DNA from: Flavobacteriales bacterium
Lineage (GTDB): Bacteria; Bacteroidota; Bacteroidia; Flavobacteriales_C; GCA-002722245
Reading direction: 5' to 3'
Length of the DNA stretch: 42,821 nt
Assembly: GCA_002717515.1 (NCBI GenBank)
Contig: PBEC01000003.1
Span: forward strand, 84,840-127,660
The translations under genes were made by a program, and so were the position numbers. The notes below the pieces were generated by a model. It was not told where the DNA came from and did not search any database. It was given only the letters and a program-made list of their open reading frames with translations. Positions within the stretch are counted from its first letter, which is position 1, and the number at the start of each line of letters is the position of its first letter. Positions 26,247-34,500 of this stretch are shown one piece after another.

Positions 26247-26887
26247 TATTCTGTAGGAGAAGAATCAGAAATAGAATCCTTCTTACTCTTCTTGAATTTG
26301 AATTTCAACTTGCTTAAATTGAACCTTTTGTTTTTATGACCAGTCTCATCACCTTTATCTTCAGAGTCTTTAGATTCTTTCAACGACTCTTTTTTTGCTA
26401 TACAAGCCTCTCTTTTTGAACATTTTTCAGCGCACTTATCTGCCTTCTTTTTCATTTTTAAAGAAAGGATTTTACTTTTTACAGAACCATCCTGGTTATA
26501 AAATTTAACAGCTGAGACCGTATCGCCTTTTGAATAAGTTAAATCATTAATTAACGAGCCGTCCTCCTTGTAAAAAGCCCAATAACCATCCTTTAACCCC
26601 TTTCGATAAGTACCTACTTTTAATAATGTACCCGATAAGCTAACTTCCTTGTAATCACCATGAAGAACCTTACCCGATAAAACACCACGAGCAGTATGCA
26701 AGGCACCATTGGAATATGTTGTGTAAACTTTTGTTTTGTTAACTCTGATATTTTGTTCCCACATTAAAACATGAAAATCAGCCTTAACTTCTCCTAAAGC
26801 AACCTGATAGTTGCCTATCTCACCGAGTTTAGGTTTTGAGCAAGAGAAAAGAATCGTACAAACAAACAAAAACTTAAATATTTTCAT
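26246..26887 (-). CDS. Lipoprotein with MORN-like repeats, first gene of the secretion operon
   Basis: 213 residues with a lipobox (ILFS-Cys16). Residues about 58-140 contain MORN/YwqK-type repeats (LSGKVLHGDYKEVS, GTYRKGLKDGYWAFYKEDGS, FYNQDGSVKS). The C-terminal 70 residues are highly charged, with four Cys (CAEKCSKREACI plus the acid/Lys tail). It is the promoter-proximal gene and overlaps the next gene by one base (TAATG). An operon-specific outer-membrane accessory is possible; no enzymatic motif is seen. Confidence 0.7.
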   Translation of the reverse strand: MKIFKFLFVCTILFSCSKPKLGEIGNYQVALGEVKADFHVLMWEQNIRVNKTKVYTTYSNGALHTARGVLSGKVLHGDYKEVSLSGTLLKVGTYRKGLKDGYWAFYKEDGSLINDLTYSKGDTVSAVKFYNQDGSVKSKILSLKMKKKADKCAEKCSKREACIAKKESLKESKDSEDKGDETGHKNKRFNLSKLKFKFKKSKKDSISDSSPTE

Positions 26888-26891
26888 AGCG

Positions 26892-26899
26892 CAAATTTA
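26892..26899 (-). promoter_or_regulatory. -7 box TAAATTTG driving the secretion operon
   Basis: Exact TAnnTTTG match on the minus strand, followed by CGCT and then the ATG at 26887. Transcription would begin at or next to the start codon, giving a leaderless message. No clear -33 TTG was found. Confidence 0.5.
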
Positions 26900-27064
26900 C
26901 GGATTGATTTTGATTTTATAGTCCTTATAAATTTTTAAAGGGCAAAAATACGGATTCAAACCATTCAAAACCAGTGCATTTTGAAAGATTGTCATTTTTG
27001 TTTTTCCTTGAAAAAAAATCGATATTTTAATAAAACCATAGGAAAATCATTTACTAATTTCCAT

Positions 27065-27072
27065 TATTTTTG
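27065..27072 (+). promoter_or_regulatory. -7 box TATTTTTG before 27077
   Basis: Exact TAnnTTTG match, 4 bases before the ATG at 27077; same layout as at 2409 and 26892. Confidence 0.45.
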
Positions 27073-27076
27073 ATTT

Positions 27077-27529
27077 ATGCTTAAAAATGATTGGATTTAT
27101 TCTGCATTAATTGGATTTATTTCAATTCTATTAACTTGTTGTGTTGCAGTATCTAAGTTTTTTTTGTTTTCCAGTATGTATTTCTGGACTGAATATTTAT
27201 ATGCATTTGTATTCTTTACTGCTTTAATAGGACCATTTATAATTGGAATAATTTATCGTAAGCCAGGTTCTTATAAATATGGGTTTAAACTTGGTTTAAA
27301 AATTAGCATTTCAATCTCTTTTGCTGTTCTACTTACTTTATTGTTCTATATCATTCCCACTGAAGATACAATCAGTATGAAGAGTATAATCCCCATATCA
27401 ATAACAGCTACTATCTGTTTTGTCGGATTTACACTACTTTCCCTAATTATCCCTTTGTTTCGAAAAAAGAAATGGGAAGAAAAGAATACACATACAGAAG
27501 GTGAAGAAATACTTGACAACTATAATTAA
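27077..27529 (+). CDS. Small four-helix membrane protein, family A
   Basis: 150 residues with four predicted membrane helices and a charged C-terminal tail ending in EEILDNYN. The central motif KPGSYKYGFKLGLKI recurs as KPKSYLKGFFMG in the protein at 28215-28637 and more weakly in the one at 27741-28166. The pattern vaguely resembles DUF4199-type membrane proteins, but I cannot confirm that. Unknown function. Confidence 0.65.
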   Translation: MLKNDWIYSALIGFISILLTCCVAVSKFFLFSSMYFWTEYLYAFVFFTALIGPFIIGIIYRKPGSYKYGFKLGLKISISISFAVLLTLLFYIIPTEDTISMKSIIPISITATICFVGFTLLSLIIPLFRKKKWEEKNTHTEGEEILDNYN

Positions 27530-27651
27530 CATATCAATTAAATGATTAAAGTACGTTAGCTTTGCAGAAAACAATATTGCCAACAAGAGATTAAACATTT
27601 TTTGAGAACAATATAAAAATTGGTTTTTAACTTCCTTTTTAGCTGGTTATT

Positions 27652-27670
27652 GTCACCCGGTTTTTAAATG
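27652..27670. repeat. GTCACC-type intergenic repeat, single unit
   Basis: GTCACCCGGTTTTTAAATG belongs to a short family (GTCACCnRGTTTT) with further copies at 28191, 30241 and 30259, all between genes. Confidence 0.4.
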
Positions 27671-27740
27671 AGACTTTGTTATTATTATAGCGTTATTTAT
27701 AAAAACTAACTTTTAATGTTTTTGAATTAATCTAAAGAAA

Positions 27741-28166
27741 ATGAGCATAACAAAAAAACTACTTCTTAGCTTTTTTTTCGCCTATATAAGTTTTATCTCT
27801 TCGCTTTTGTTTCGAGCTGTTTGGCTTAATATATTTGGACATTATTGGGAAGAAGCAATTTGTAATTTCCTTAATTATTGTTTACCAATTTGGCTTACAA
27901 TGAAGTTTATAAATTCCTCTTCTTATTTAGCAAGATTAAAGGACGGGATTATAACCTCATGTTTTATGTCAACCACCATCTTAGTAGAGAATATAGTATA
28001 TAGAACTGGCTATTTCGAACACAAAAACTTATTTGAAACTATATTTCTCGATTCCCTTGGTATTTTTTTAATCGGTTTATTTGCTTCACTTCAGATGGCT
28101 GCACTTTTTAAAAATGGCTCTAAAGGAGATGTTAAACTTAAAGATGATATAATTGATTATGAATAG
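27741..28166 (+). CDS. Small membrane protein, family A paralogue
   Basis: 141 residues, about four membrane helices, short acidic tail ending KDDIIDYE. SSSYLARLKDGII aligns with the K-P-x-S-Y-x-x-G-F motif of its two neighbours. Its upstream 211-base gap (27530-27740) holds one GTCACC repeat unit and no other visible gene. Unknown function. Confidence 0.6.
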   Translation: MSITKKLLLSFFFAYISFISSLLFRAVWLNIFGHYWEEAICNFLNYCLPIWLTMKFINSSSYLARLKDGIITSCFMSTTILVENIVYRTGYFEHKNLFETIFLDSLGIFLIGLFASLQMAALFKNGSKGDVKLKDDIIDYE

Positions 28167-28190
28167 TTAATTCTCTATTTAATTTTAATA

Positions 28191-28207
28191 GTCACCAGGT
28201 TTTAAAA
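28191..28207. repeat. GTCACC-type intergenic repeat, single unit
   Basis: GTCACCAGGTTTTAAAA, 24 bases after the stop of the 27741-28166 gene; same family as the units at 27652 and 30238-30271. Confidence 0.4.
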
Positions 28208-28214
28208 TAGTATT

Positions 28215-28637
28215 TTAATTCCAGTCCAATGTCTCGGAATCTTCAACCTTATTTACCCAGTGACTTTTAGTGAAAATCGTTGAAACAGCAGAAAGAATAA
28301 TATAAAAACCAAAAATCGAAAAAATAAGAATCGGTCTAAATAAAGTAAAATTTTCCGGCTCATCTATCGCAAACAAATATGCAAGTATTATTGATTCGAT
28401 TACAGCGGATACAAAACCAACCATACTTCCCATAAAAAAACCTTTCAAGTAAGATTTAGGTTTACTCATATTTATTGAAAACCATAGTAATGACGCACTG
28501 ATTAGAGTAAAAATCGGAATTACAATCCAGGGATTAAGTAAAGCTAATTCCGAATAAAGAGAGATATAAAAAATAGGCCCTCTAACAATCGCTAAAAGTA
28601 AACCTGAAATCAACACAAATAATAATTTCTTCTTCAT
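28215..28637 (-). CDS. Small membrane protein, family A paralogue on the opposite strand
   Basis: 140 residues from ATG 28637; a longer frame exists only by using TTG 28658. Four predicted helices, motif KPKSYLKGFFMGSMVGFVS, and acidic tail ending ETLDWN. Similar in length, topology, central motif and tail to the proteins at 27077 and 27741, so the three probably arose by duplication. Unknown function. Confidence 0.65.
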   Translation of the reverse strand: MKKKLLFVLISGLLLAIVRGPIFYISLYSELALLNPWIVIPIFTLISASLLWFSINMSKPKSYLKGFFMGSMVGFVSAVIESIILAYLFAIDEPENFTLFRPILIFSIFGFYIILSAVSTIFTKSHWVNKVEDSETLDWN

Positions 28638-28734
28638 TTCATGAAAATTAAAATACAAACACTCAATTAAGATAGAACTCTAAAAAACAAAAATAAACCT
28701 TCTAATAAACTAATCCCCAGAATTACAAAATAAA

Positions 28735-28758
28735 AAAGGAAAGATTTCTCTTTCCTTT
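28735..28758 (-). terminator. Rho-independent terminator, third copy of the GGAAAGA hairpin
   Basis: Arms AAAGGAAAGA and TCTTTCCTTT around loop TTTC, 45 bases past the stop of the LamG-like gene, with an A tract (T tract on the minus strand) beside it. Confidence 0.85.
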
Positions 28759-28803
28759 AATTTATTTTGTTCGCCCCAACAAAGTGAGCATGTTTAATTT
28801 AAA

Positions 28804-29757
28804 TTATTTAATAATAAATTTTGTTTGTGAATCTGGGTAATTGTCCAGTGCGAGAAAGTATATCCCCGGTTTCATATTAACCTTGTCAATTGCTAATTTT
28901 GAACTGTTTTCGGGAAGCTCACCCTCTGTTATATTTTGACCATTTATGTTCAGAATTTTATACCCCCCATTTATTTTTTCTTTGAAAAGAAACTCGATAA
29001 ATTGACTGTTGTAGTTAATCGAGGTATTCAATTCCAACGTTTTACTGCTCGTTATCTGGGAAATTCCATATTCATAAAGCTCTGTTCTCTGGCTAGGTGG
29101 CAAAACATCTGCGACCAAATATATTTCGTCAATTTTACCTTCGAAATCATCGCCTATTTTAATACCATTATATGCAATCGATTCGCTGATAAAATTTTCT
29201 TGTGATACAGTCCTTTGATAAAGTTCATTATTAATGTAAATCGAAGCCGTGTCATGGTCAAACTCAACGTAATAATGGAACCATTCATTTCTGCTTACTC
29301 CTTCTACACGATCACTATATCCCCCTCCAATGTTAAGATTATAAGATTCTAATGATGTCCTAAGAGTACACCTAGGCGCAAAGAAAGCACCTGTTGTCAT
29401 TCCAAAATCCCAAATTTCAAAGGAGAGGCTCCCATCAGGAGTAGAAAAAATCTTGGGCATAAAATTATTGCCATCCAGTTTAACCCATGCGCTAAAGGTT
29501 AAAACGGAATCAGGCATTGGAAAAGAGTCTGTGTATTCCAAATAACCGTTTGTAAAATCATAACAGGAATTGGGTTGGCCATCAACTCCCTCGGCAAGAA
29601 CTGCTCCAACATTTGTACAATGTCTGCCATTACCAGAATAATCCAGAGCATTACCATTTAAAGTGTACAAAGATACTAATTTATCAGACGTTTCAAGAGT
29701 TTGAGCGAATGCTCCTAATGAAACTAAAAATACAAATATGGTGCTTATAACTTTCAT
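28804..29757 (-). CDS. LamG-like jelly-roll protein with T9SS sorting domain
   Basis: 317 residues with a signal peptide (1-18, ending in AFAQ). Residues about 25-230 form a concanavalin A-like/LamG domain: LYTLNGNALDYSGNGRH at the start, LTFSAWVKLDG in the core, and GKIDEIYLVADVL near the end, as in LamG jelly-rolls. Residues about 240-317 are a type A T9SS sorting domain (INGGYKILNINGQNI to MKPGIYFLALDN), so the protein is exported to the surface. The ligand is unknown; carbohydrates or surface glycans are usual for the fold. It is monocistronic with its own terminator. Confidence 0.85.
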   Translation of the reverse strand: MKVISTIFVFLVSLGAFAQTLETSDKLVSLYTLNGNALDYSGNGRHCTNVGAVLAEGVDGQPNSCYDFTNGYLEYTDSFPMPDSVLTFSAWVKLDGNNFMPKIFSTPDGSLSFEIWDFGMTTGAFFAPRCTLRTSLESYNLNIGGGYSDRVEGVSRNEWFHYYVEFDHDTASIYINNELYQRTVSQENFISESIAYNGIKIGDDFEGKIDEIYLVADVLPPSQRTELYEYGISQITSSKTLELNTSINYNSQFIEFLFKEKINGGYKILNINGQNITEGELPENSSKLAIDKVNMKPGIYFLALDNYPDSQTKFIIK

Positions 29758-30150
29758 TTTTTAAATTTTTTACAAAAAAAGATTATTCCATTTAAAACTC
29801 AAATTTATTCCAAAAATTAATAGAATTTATTTTTTAAAATAAACTTTTTAATAACCATAAAACCCAGGTGGTTTTTTGTTGAAAATAAAACAGAGAGGAT
29901 CTCTTACAGAGGTTAATCAGAAAAAATCACCTTTTAAACAAAAGGGGGGATTTCATAAAATAAAAGCAACTAGGGCCATTTCCTTTTATCTTCTATTTTA
30001 CTCAGAAAAAGAATAAACCTCTTTTACTACATCAATACAAAGCTAACCTATTGCAAAGCACCTAAATTTTACTGCCAAAAAAGTGAAGTCCTATTTTTAC
30101 AAGCACACTATTTTTTAAAATAGTAAATTTGTGACCGAGAAAATATAATT

Positions 30151-30219
30151 ATGAAAATTTCGACTTACTTATCCAAAAAGCGAGCCAATGCCCAAAGAAA
30201 AATGCCTATATATTTCTGA
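30151..30219 (+). CDS. Possible 22-residue basic small ORF
   Basis: ATG at 30151 to TGA at 30219, preceded by an exact TAAATTTG box at 30124-30131. The peptide is basic (SKKRANAQRKM in the middle). The short length and AT-rich setting make chance likely, so this is a low-confidence entry. Confidence 0.15.
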   Translation: MKISTYLSKKRANAQRKMPIYF

Positions 30220-30231
30220 TTAACGCATCAG

Positions 30232-30271
30232 TTGGTGACTGTCACCAAGTTTTTTACTGTCACCAAGTTTT
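30232..30271. repeat. GTCACC palindrome and tandem unit (REP-like)
   Basis: TTGGTGACTGTCACCAA (30232-30248) is a perfect inverted repeat. The unit ACTGTCACCAAGTTTT occurs at 30238-30253 and again at 30256-30271, period 18. Similar single units lie at 27652 and 28191. It resembles a REP element or a small mobile-element end, but no transposase is nearby. Confidence 0.6.
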
Positions 30272-30281
30272 CATTTAAGCA

Positions 30282-30728
30282 TTATTCGGAAATAATAAAT
30301 AATAAGTTAAAATTATTTATTAAAGGTTGTTTGCTCTCTTGCTTCGAAAACTGAAAGTAGTTAAAAAAATCACATGTATTATTTTTTTTAATAAATGTTT
30401 GCTTAAATCCAAATCCATCGAATATGCTTTCTAAAGTATAATCGGTGAATAAAACCGAATCAGTTGTGAACAGAAGAACTTCTTTATTCTGTTCAATATT
30501 ATTTTGTTTTCTATATAGTTCAATCAATCGAACATAATTTATTGAAATGGCTGGAATACCAGACTCATGCCCCCATTCCTCAGGGTTTATTTTATTATCA
30601 ATCTCATTCCATAATGAAAATACAGAATCTTTGGCTGTTCCAGTCCAGCTTATTGAATCAGGTAATTCGTAACACTGAGAGAATCCAAAATTTGAAAAAA
30701 AAGTTAAAATAATTATTATCTTTTTCAT
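30282..30728 (-). CDS. Candidate immunity protein of the RHS toxin
   Basis: 148 residues with an N-terminal signal peptide (MKKIIIILTFFSNFGFSQ, then Cys19). It is not a canonical lipobox, so it is probably periplasmic, possibly lipidated. The mature part is mixed alpha/beta with Trp- and acid-rich segments (SISWTGTAKDSVFSLWNEID, LFTTDSVLFTDY). I recognise no family. The ATG overlaps the stop of the giant RHS gene by 4 bases (ATGA), the usual place of an immunity gene after a polymorphic toxin. A secreted immunity protein would fit a toxin acting in the periplasm or at the surface. Role is inferred from position only. Confidence 0.5.
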   Translation of the reverse strand: MKKIIIILTFFSNFGFSQCYELPDSISWTGTAKDSVFSLWNEIDNKINPEEWGHESGIPAISINYVRLIELYRKQNNIEQNKEVLLFTTDSVLFTDYTLESIFDGFGFKQTFIKKNNTCDFFNYFQFSKQESKQPLINNFNLLFIISE

Positions 30729-31560
30729 GGCGTAGTTAATGTCTCTTTAATGTTCTCAAAAGTTGATTTATCTACTTCATTTCGTCCATCGGAAACTCCA
30801 TTATCAAGGTCTGATTGATTTATATTCGTTTTTATTTGATTAGAATTTAACACATCTGTATTGTCTTGTCCAACTACTTCAATATCCTTTTGCACTTTAC
30901 TGTATACCTCACTTGATTTCATAACAATTGGGTTACCAGCTTTATCAGTCTTAGCTAATGTTGAATTAGTAGTAAAGGTTGGATTAGTGTTAGGGTCTTT
31001 TGGATTTCTGTCTGCTGAAATACCTCCTTTACTAGAAACTTTCTTTTCATCCAAATATACTTCAAAATGCGCCACAATTCCATTTTTGTTTTTAAGAACA
31101 ACTATATCTTTCGCTTTTGCATCCTTCTCATCTATCTTCCTCCAACCATCTCCCTGGAGGACGGCATCCGTAATTTGCCCAGAATTTATAACCATTGTAC
31201 TATTTGCTAATGCATCACCTGTACAGTTTGTCTCAACTATAAAATCACCTTCAACTTTTTCAGTTGCGGCATATGCTAATTCAGGATTTCCATTTACATC
31301 TAATTGAAGATTCCCTAAAGCATCATGTTTATAAGTAACTGTTTCCATTTGAACTACATAATCCGTAACAATATGTATTGTAATTTCCTTTCCATCATTA
31401 GTTAAAACTTTCGCCTCAATTGCATTGAAAAAATATTGCTGATGACCAACTACCTTGCCATTTACTTTAACTGGCATCGCTGGACCTTGTTTATACACAG
31501 CATTAGGGTTAACCACTGTGTAAATAATATTACCATCACCATCTGTAACAAAATTCCCTG
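30725..31560 (-). other. C-terminal toxin domain, NlpC/P60- or papain-like cysteine peptidase
   Basis: About 278 residues after the RHS core junction (YIDKSGNF). NCTGDALANS holds a candidate nucleophile Cys (codon 31225-31223), followed by WRKIDEKDAKAKDIVVLKNK, then AHFEVYLDEKKVSSKGG with a candidate His (codon 31069-31067). The order NCxG, KDIVVL, HxxVY, SSKGG matches a papain-like domain I recall at the ends of many RHS proteins. Target and activity are unknown. Confidence 0.6.
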
Positions 31561-34500
31561 ATTTATCTATATATTGTATTGGACTATTTATCGAAAAACT
31601 ATATCCTGAGTTATCGGGGTATTTATGAGCAAATATATCTAAAGCATACCATCTCCCAATTCTTCCATCATAAATCCTAGCCCCAAAATCATAATTCCCT
31701 TGCGCAGTTTCATCATCCTTCTCCATTCCATTAAACCCGTACCTATAACTCTCACTTTGATAAATTCTCCCTGGCTTCTCCATTCCGAACGGATATACTT
31801 CACTTGCCGAAGCAACAACCGCCTCAAACACGCCGTTGTTTACGAATTTCTGGTCGGTTACCGTAACATTTACATTCCCCAGATGATCAGAAAGCTCATA
31901 CACTTTAAGCCCTCGTTTCGATGCATCAATTTTCTTTTGTATGGTTCCGCTGTAATAATGACTTATACCTGGCTCACCATTTTCATATGACACAAGTGGC
32001 ATGTAAGTCTTAGTTGCATCGTCATATATTAAGTCCTTAGTTGAAATAACCTTATCTACATTTTTAATACCTAACCTGGAACTACCATACAATGAGAACT
32101 CCTTGAGTCTTGTTTCAGCGCTGTATATTTTAGCATCAGCGTCTTTTTCCAGGTATGTTGATGTATATATGGCCATTACATTCCCTTGTGCATCCCGGGT
32201 ATAAACGGTTTCTTTCCAGCTGCTTAAAGGCTTTAATCCTGTTGACGGATCTCTGGGTTTTACTAATTTACAAATTCTGTTCCCCATTGGGTCATATTTA
32301 AACTCCACATCGGGTTGGTCGGTTCCGTCCTTCCCTCTTACCGCTGCGATTTTCCCGTCAACACGCCACTCGATGTTGGCAATTCCTTCCTGTTCGTCCT
32401 GAATCAGGTTACCGATTTCATCGTATCTGTAGTTGTCACCGGCATCGTCTCCACTTCCGCCGATTGATTGACCCGGTTCTAAATCGGTAGCTACAGTTGT
32501 TGTACCAGCATTATCAAAAACAGCTCTTAGTTTGTTGGTGTTGCGCTTAAACCCACTCCCTACATTCTGGTAGTTGTAAGCAAATTCATCCATTTTATTC
32601 CCCGCATCGTCCCATCTGTTTAGCGCCAGGATGTTTCCGTTGGCATCGTATGTATACGTGGATTTGTGTGCATTTGGATTTGCTGCACCGCCAACGGTTT
32701 GTGCTGTTTTTAATCGGTTGAGCTGATCGTAACCGTACGCCGTTTCTATTGGTGTGCTTCCCAGTTTACGCACCCCGTTTACACGTGATGAGATGTTTCC
32801 GTTGAAAAGGTCCTGACCAAGGCTCACTCCTGCTGTTGGTGTGAAACTCGAAGTAGTGAATGGCGTTTTCCCGCTTATTGATGAGTAATCTCCACCAAAA
32901 TACCCAAGGCTGAATGAGAATTCATCTTTTGCAAAATTCGAACCGTCATCTCCACCCATATCATCGGATGCAAGAAGTGTGTTGTTGTTCACTCCTTTTA
33001 ACCATCCCTGAATGGTGTATGCGTAATCTACCCCCTGAATGTTTTGATCTCCTATTTCCACTCGGGCAAGCGGTCCGTGTTTGTAGTAGTGGTATTTTGC
33101 ATCCTGCTCCCAGGTTGTTCCATCGTTCGATGTTTGAACAGACTTAATTCGGTTGTCGGCATCGTATTCAAATTTATGATGCATTTCATCGGCTTTTCCG
33201 TCCTGGTAAACAGTTTCCAATACATTACCCGATACAAGGTCGTAGGTATAATCCGTTCGGATCAGGTCTCCCCAAAGGCCTTCGGTAATTGTTATTCCTG
33301 AAACGAAGAATTTATTACTGTAATTGGCAGTTATTGTTTTTACGTTTCCATGGATGTCGTAATCATAATTAATAGCACTTTCATAACCTGGTTTTTCTGG
33401 GGTTTGTGCAAATTCTTCGTCTACCCATTCCGGAAGATAGGTTACAGTGGCTATTCTGTTTCGCGTGTTTTTGAGGTACGCATCTTTTTGTTCCGAAGTA
33501 TTATCATAGTTGAAAAGATATGAAAGAGCCTTGGCTAAATTTGGTATTCCAGGCATTTGATCTGCAATCGGGGTTTTGTCATAATACGTTCGGGTAACCT
33601 CTGTTTTTGTTCCGTTTTCTATAAAGGCCCAGTACGGTTGAGCGTTTTGCGAACTTAGTTTTGTAGGGTAGAAATCAGATACCAAAGCACCGTTTGTTTT
33701 GGTATTGATTTGTGTTGGGTGCGCTGCACTGGTGATGCTTTTCACCGAAGTATTTGTAGCGATTTCTCCCACCTCAATTACTCTACCCAGTTCATCGTAA
33801 ATGCTATACGAGTATGCCGGTACTGTTTTGTTGTACTGACGCGTGTTTTGCGACAAGACTATTCTACCCAGTTCATCGTACCAGAAACGGGATGAGAATC
33901 GGTTGGTAAGGTCCTCGAAGTTCTGTACTCCGTTGGCGGTTACAAGTACTCCATTGGTTTCATTGGTGAAATTAATTCCTACAATGTCGTCCGCGCTTAC
34001 GTTATCCATGGTAAACAAAAACCACGTTTCTCCCGCATTGATGGTTTTTAAAATCTCACCACCTGTTCCTACGGCATAACCTGTTATGTAGTCGGTGAAT
34101 TGAACGTCGTTAAAATGCGTACCGGATATTGAGAGCTGGTCGGTCCATCTTTGATTGCTCGTGGACAGTGACTCTTCCCAGGTATTCGTACTTTCTTTAT
34201 ATTGAACGATTGTTCCCGCATCTCCTGTTGCATAAAGTGTTCCTCCTCCTGGTGTTGATAGTGGTTTGGCAAGGCATATCGCGTTTAAAACATCGGGTGA
34301 TCCGCTTATACCCTCAAGAGTGAGTGTTCCCGAAGAAGTATTTACTTTGTAAATATCTCCTGAACCAGAATTTCCTCCTGCTATAAAGGCACTTGTTTTT
34401 GATGTCATCACTACATCGTTTAACGTTGTTGATGATACCAGTGGGGTAAGAGCTCCTCCCAAAACATTCCACGAGATTCCGTTGTTTGTGTAAATGACTT

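Larger units (their letters stand above)
29758..30281. other. 524-base non-coding stretch
   Basis: Very AT-rich. It holds the upstream region of the LamG-like gene, a possible 22-codon ORF behind a -7-like box (30124-30219), and the GTCACC palindrome cluster (30232-30271). No other gene or structured RNA is visible. Confidence 0.6.

Noticed and set aside
29860-29886. AACC...GGTT hairpin followed by T residues
   Set aside because: The stem is only about 4 bases with a large loop and no gene ends there.
30232-30256. GTCACC palindrome plus T run as an intrinsic terminator of a plus-strand gene
   Set aside because: No supported plus-strand gene lies upstream except a doubtful 22-codon ORF; the extra repeat units favour a REP-like element, though terminator function is not excluded.
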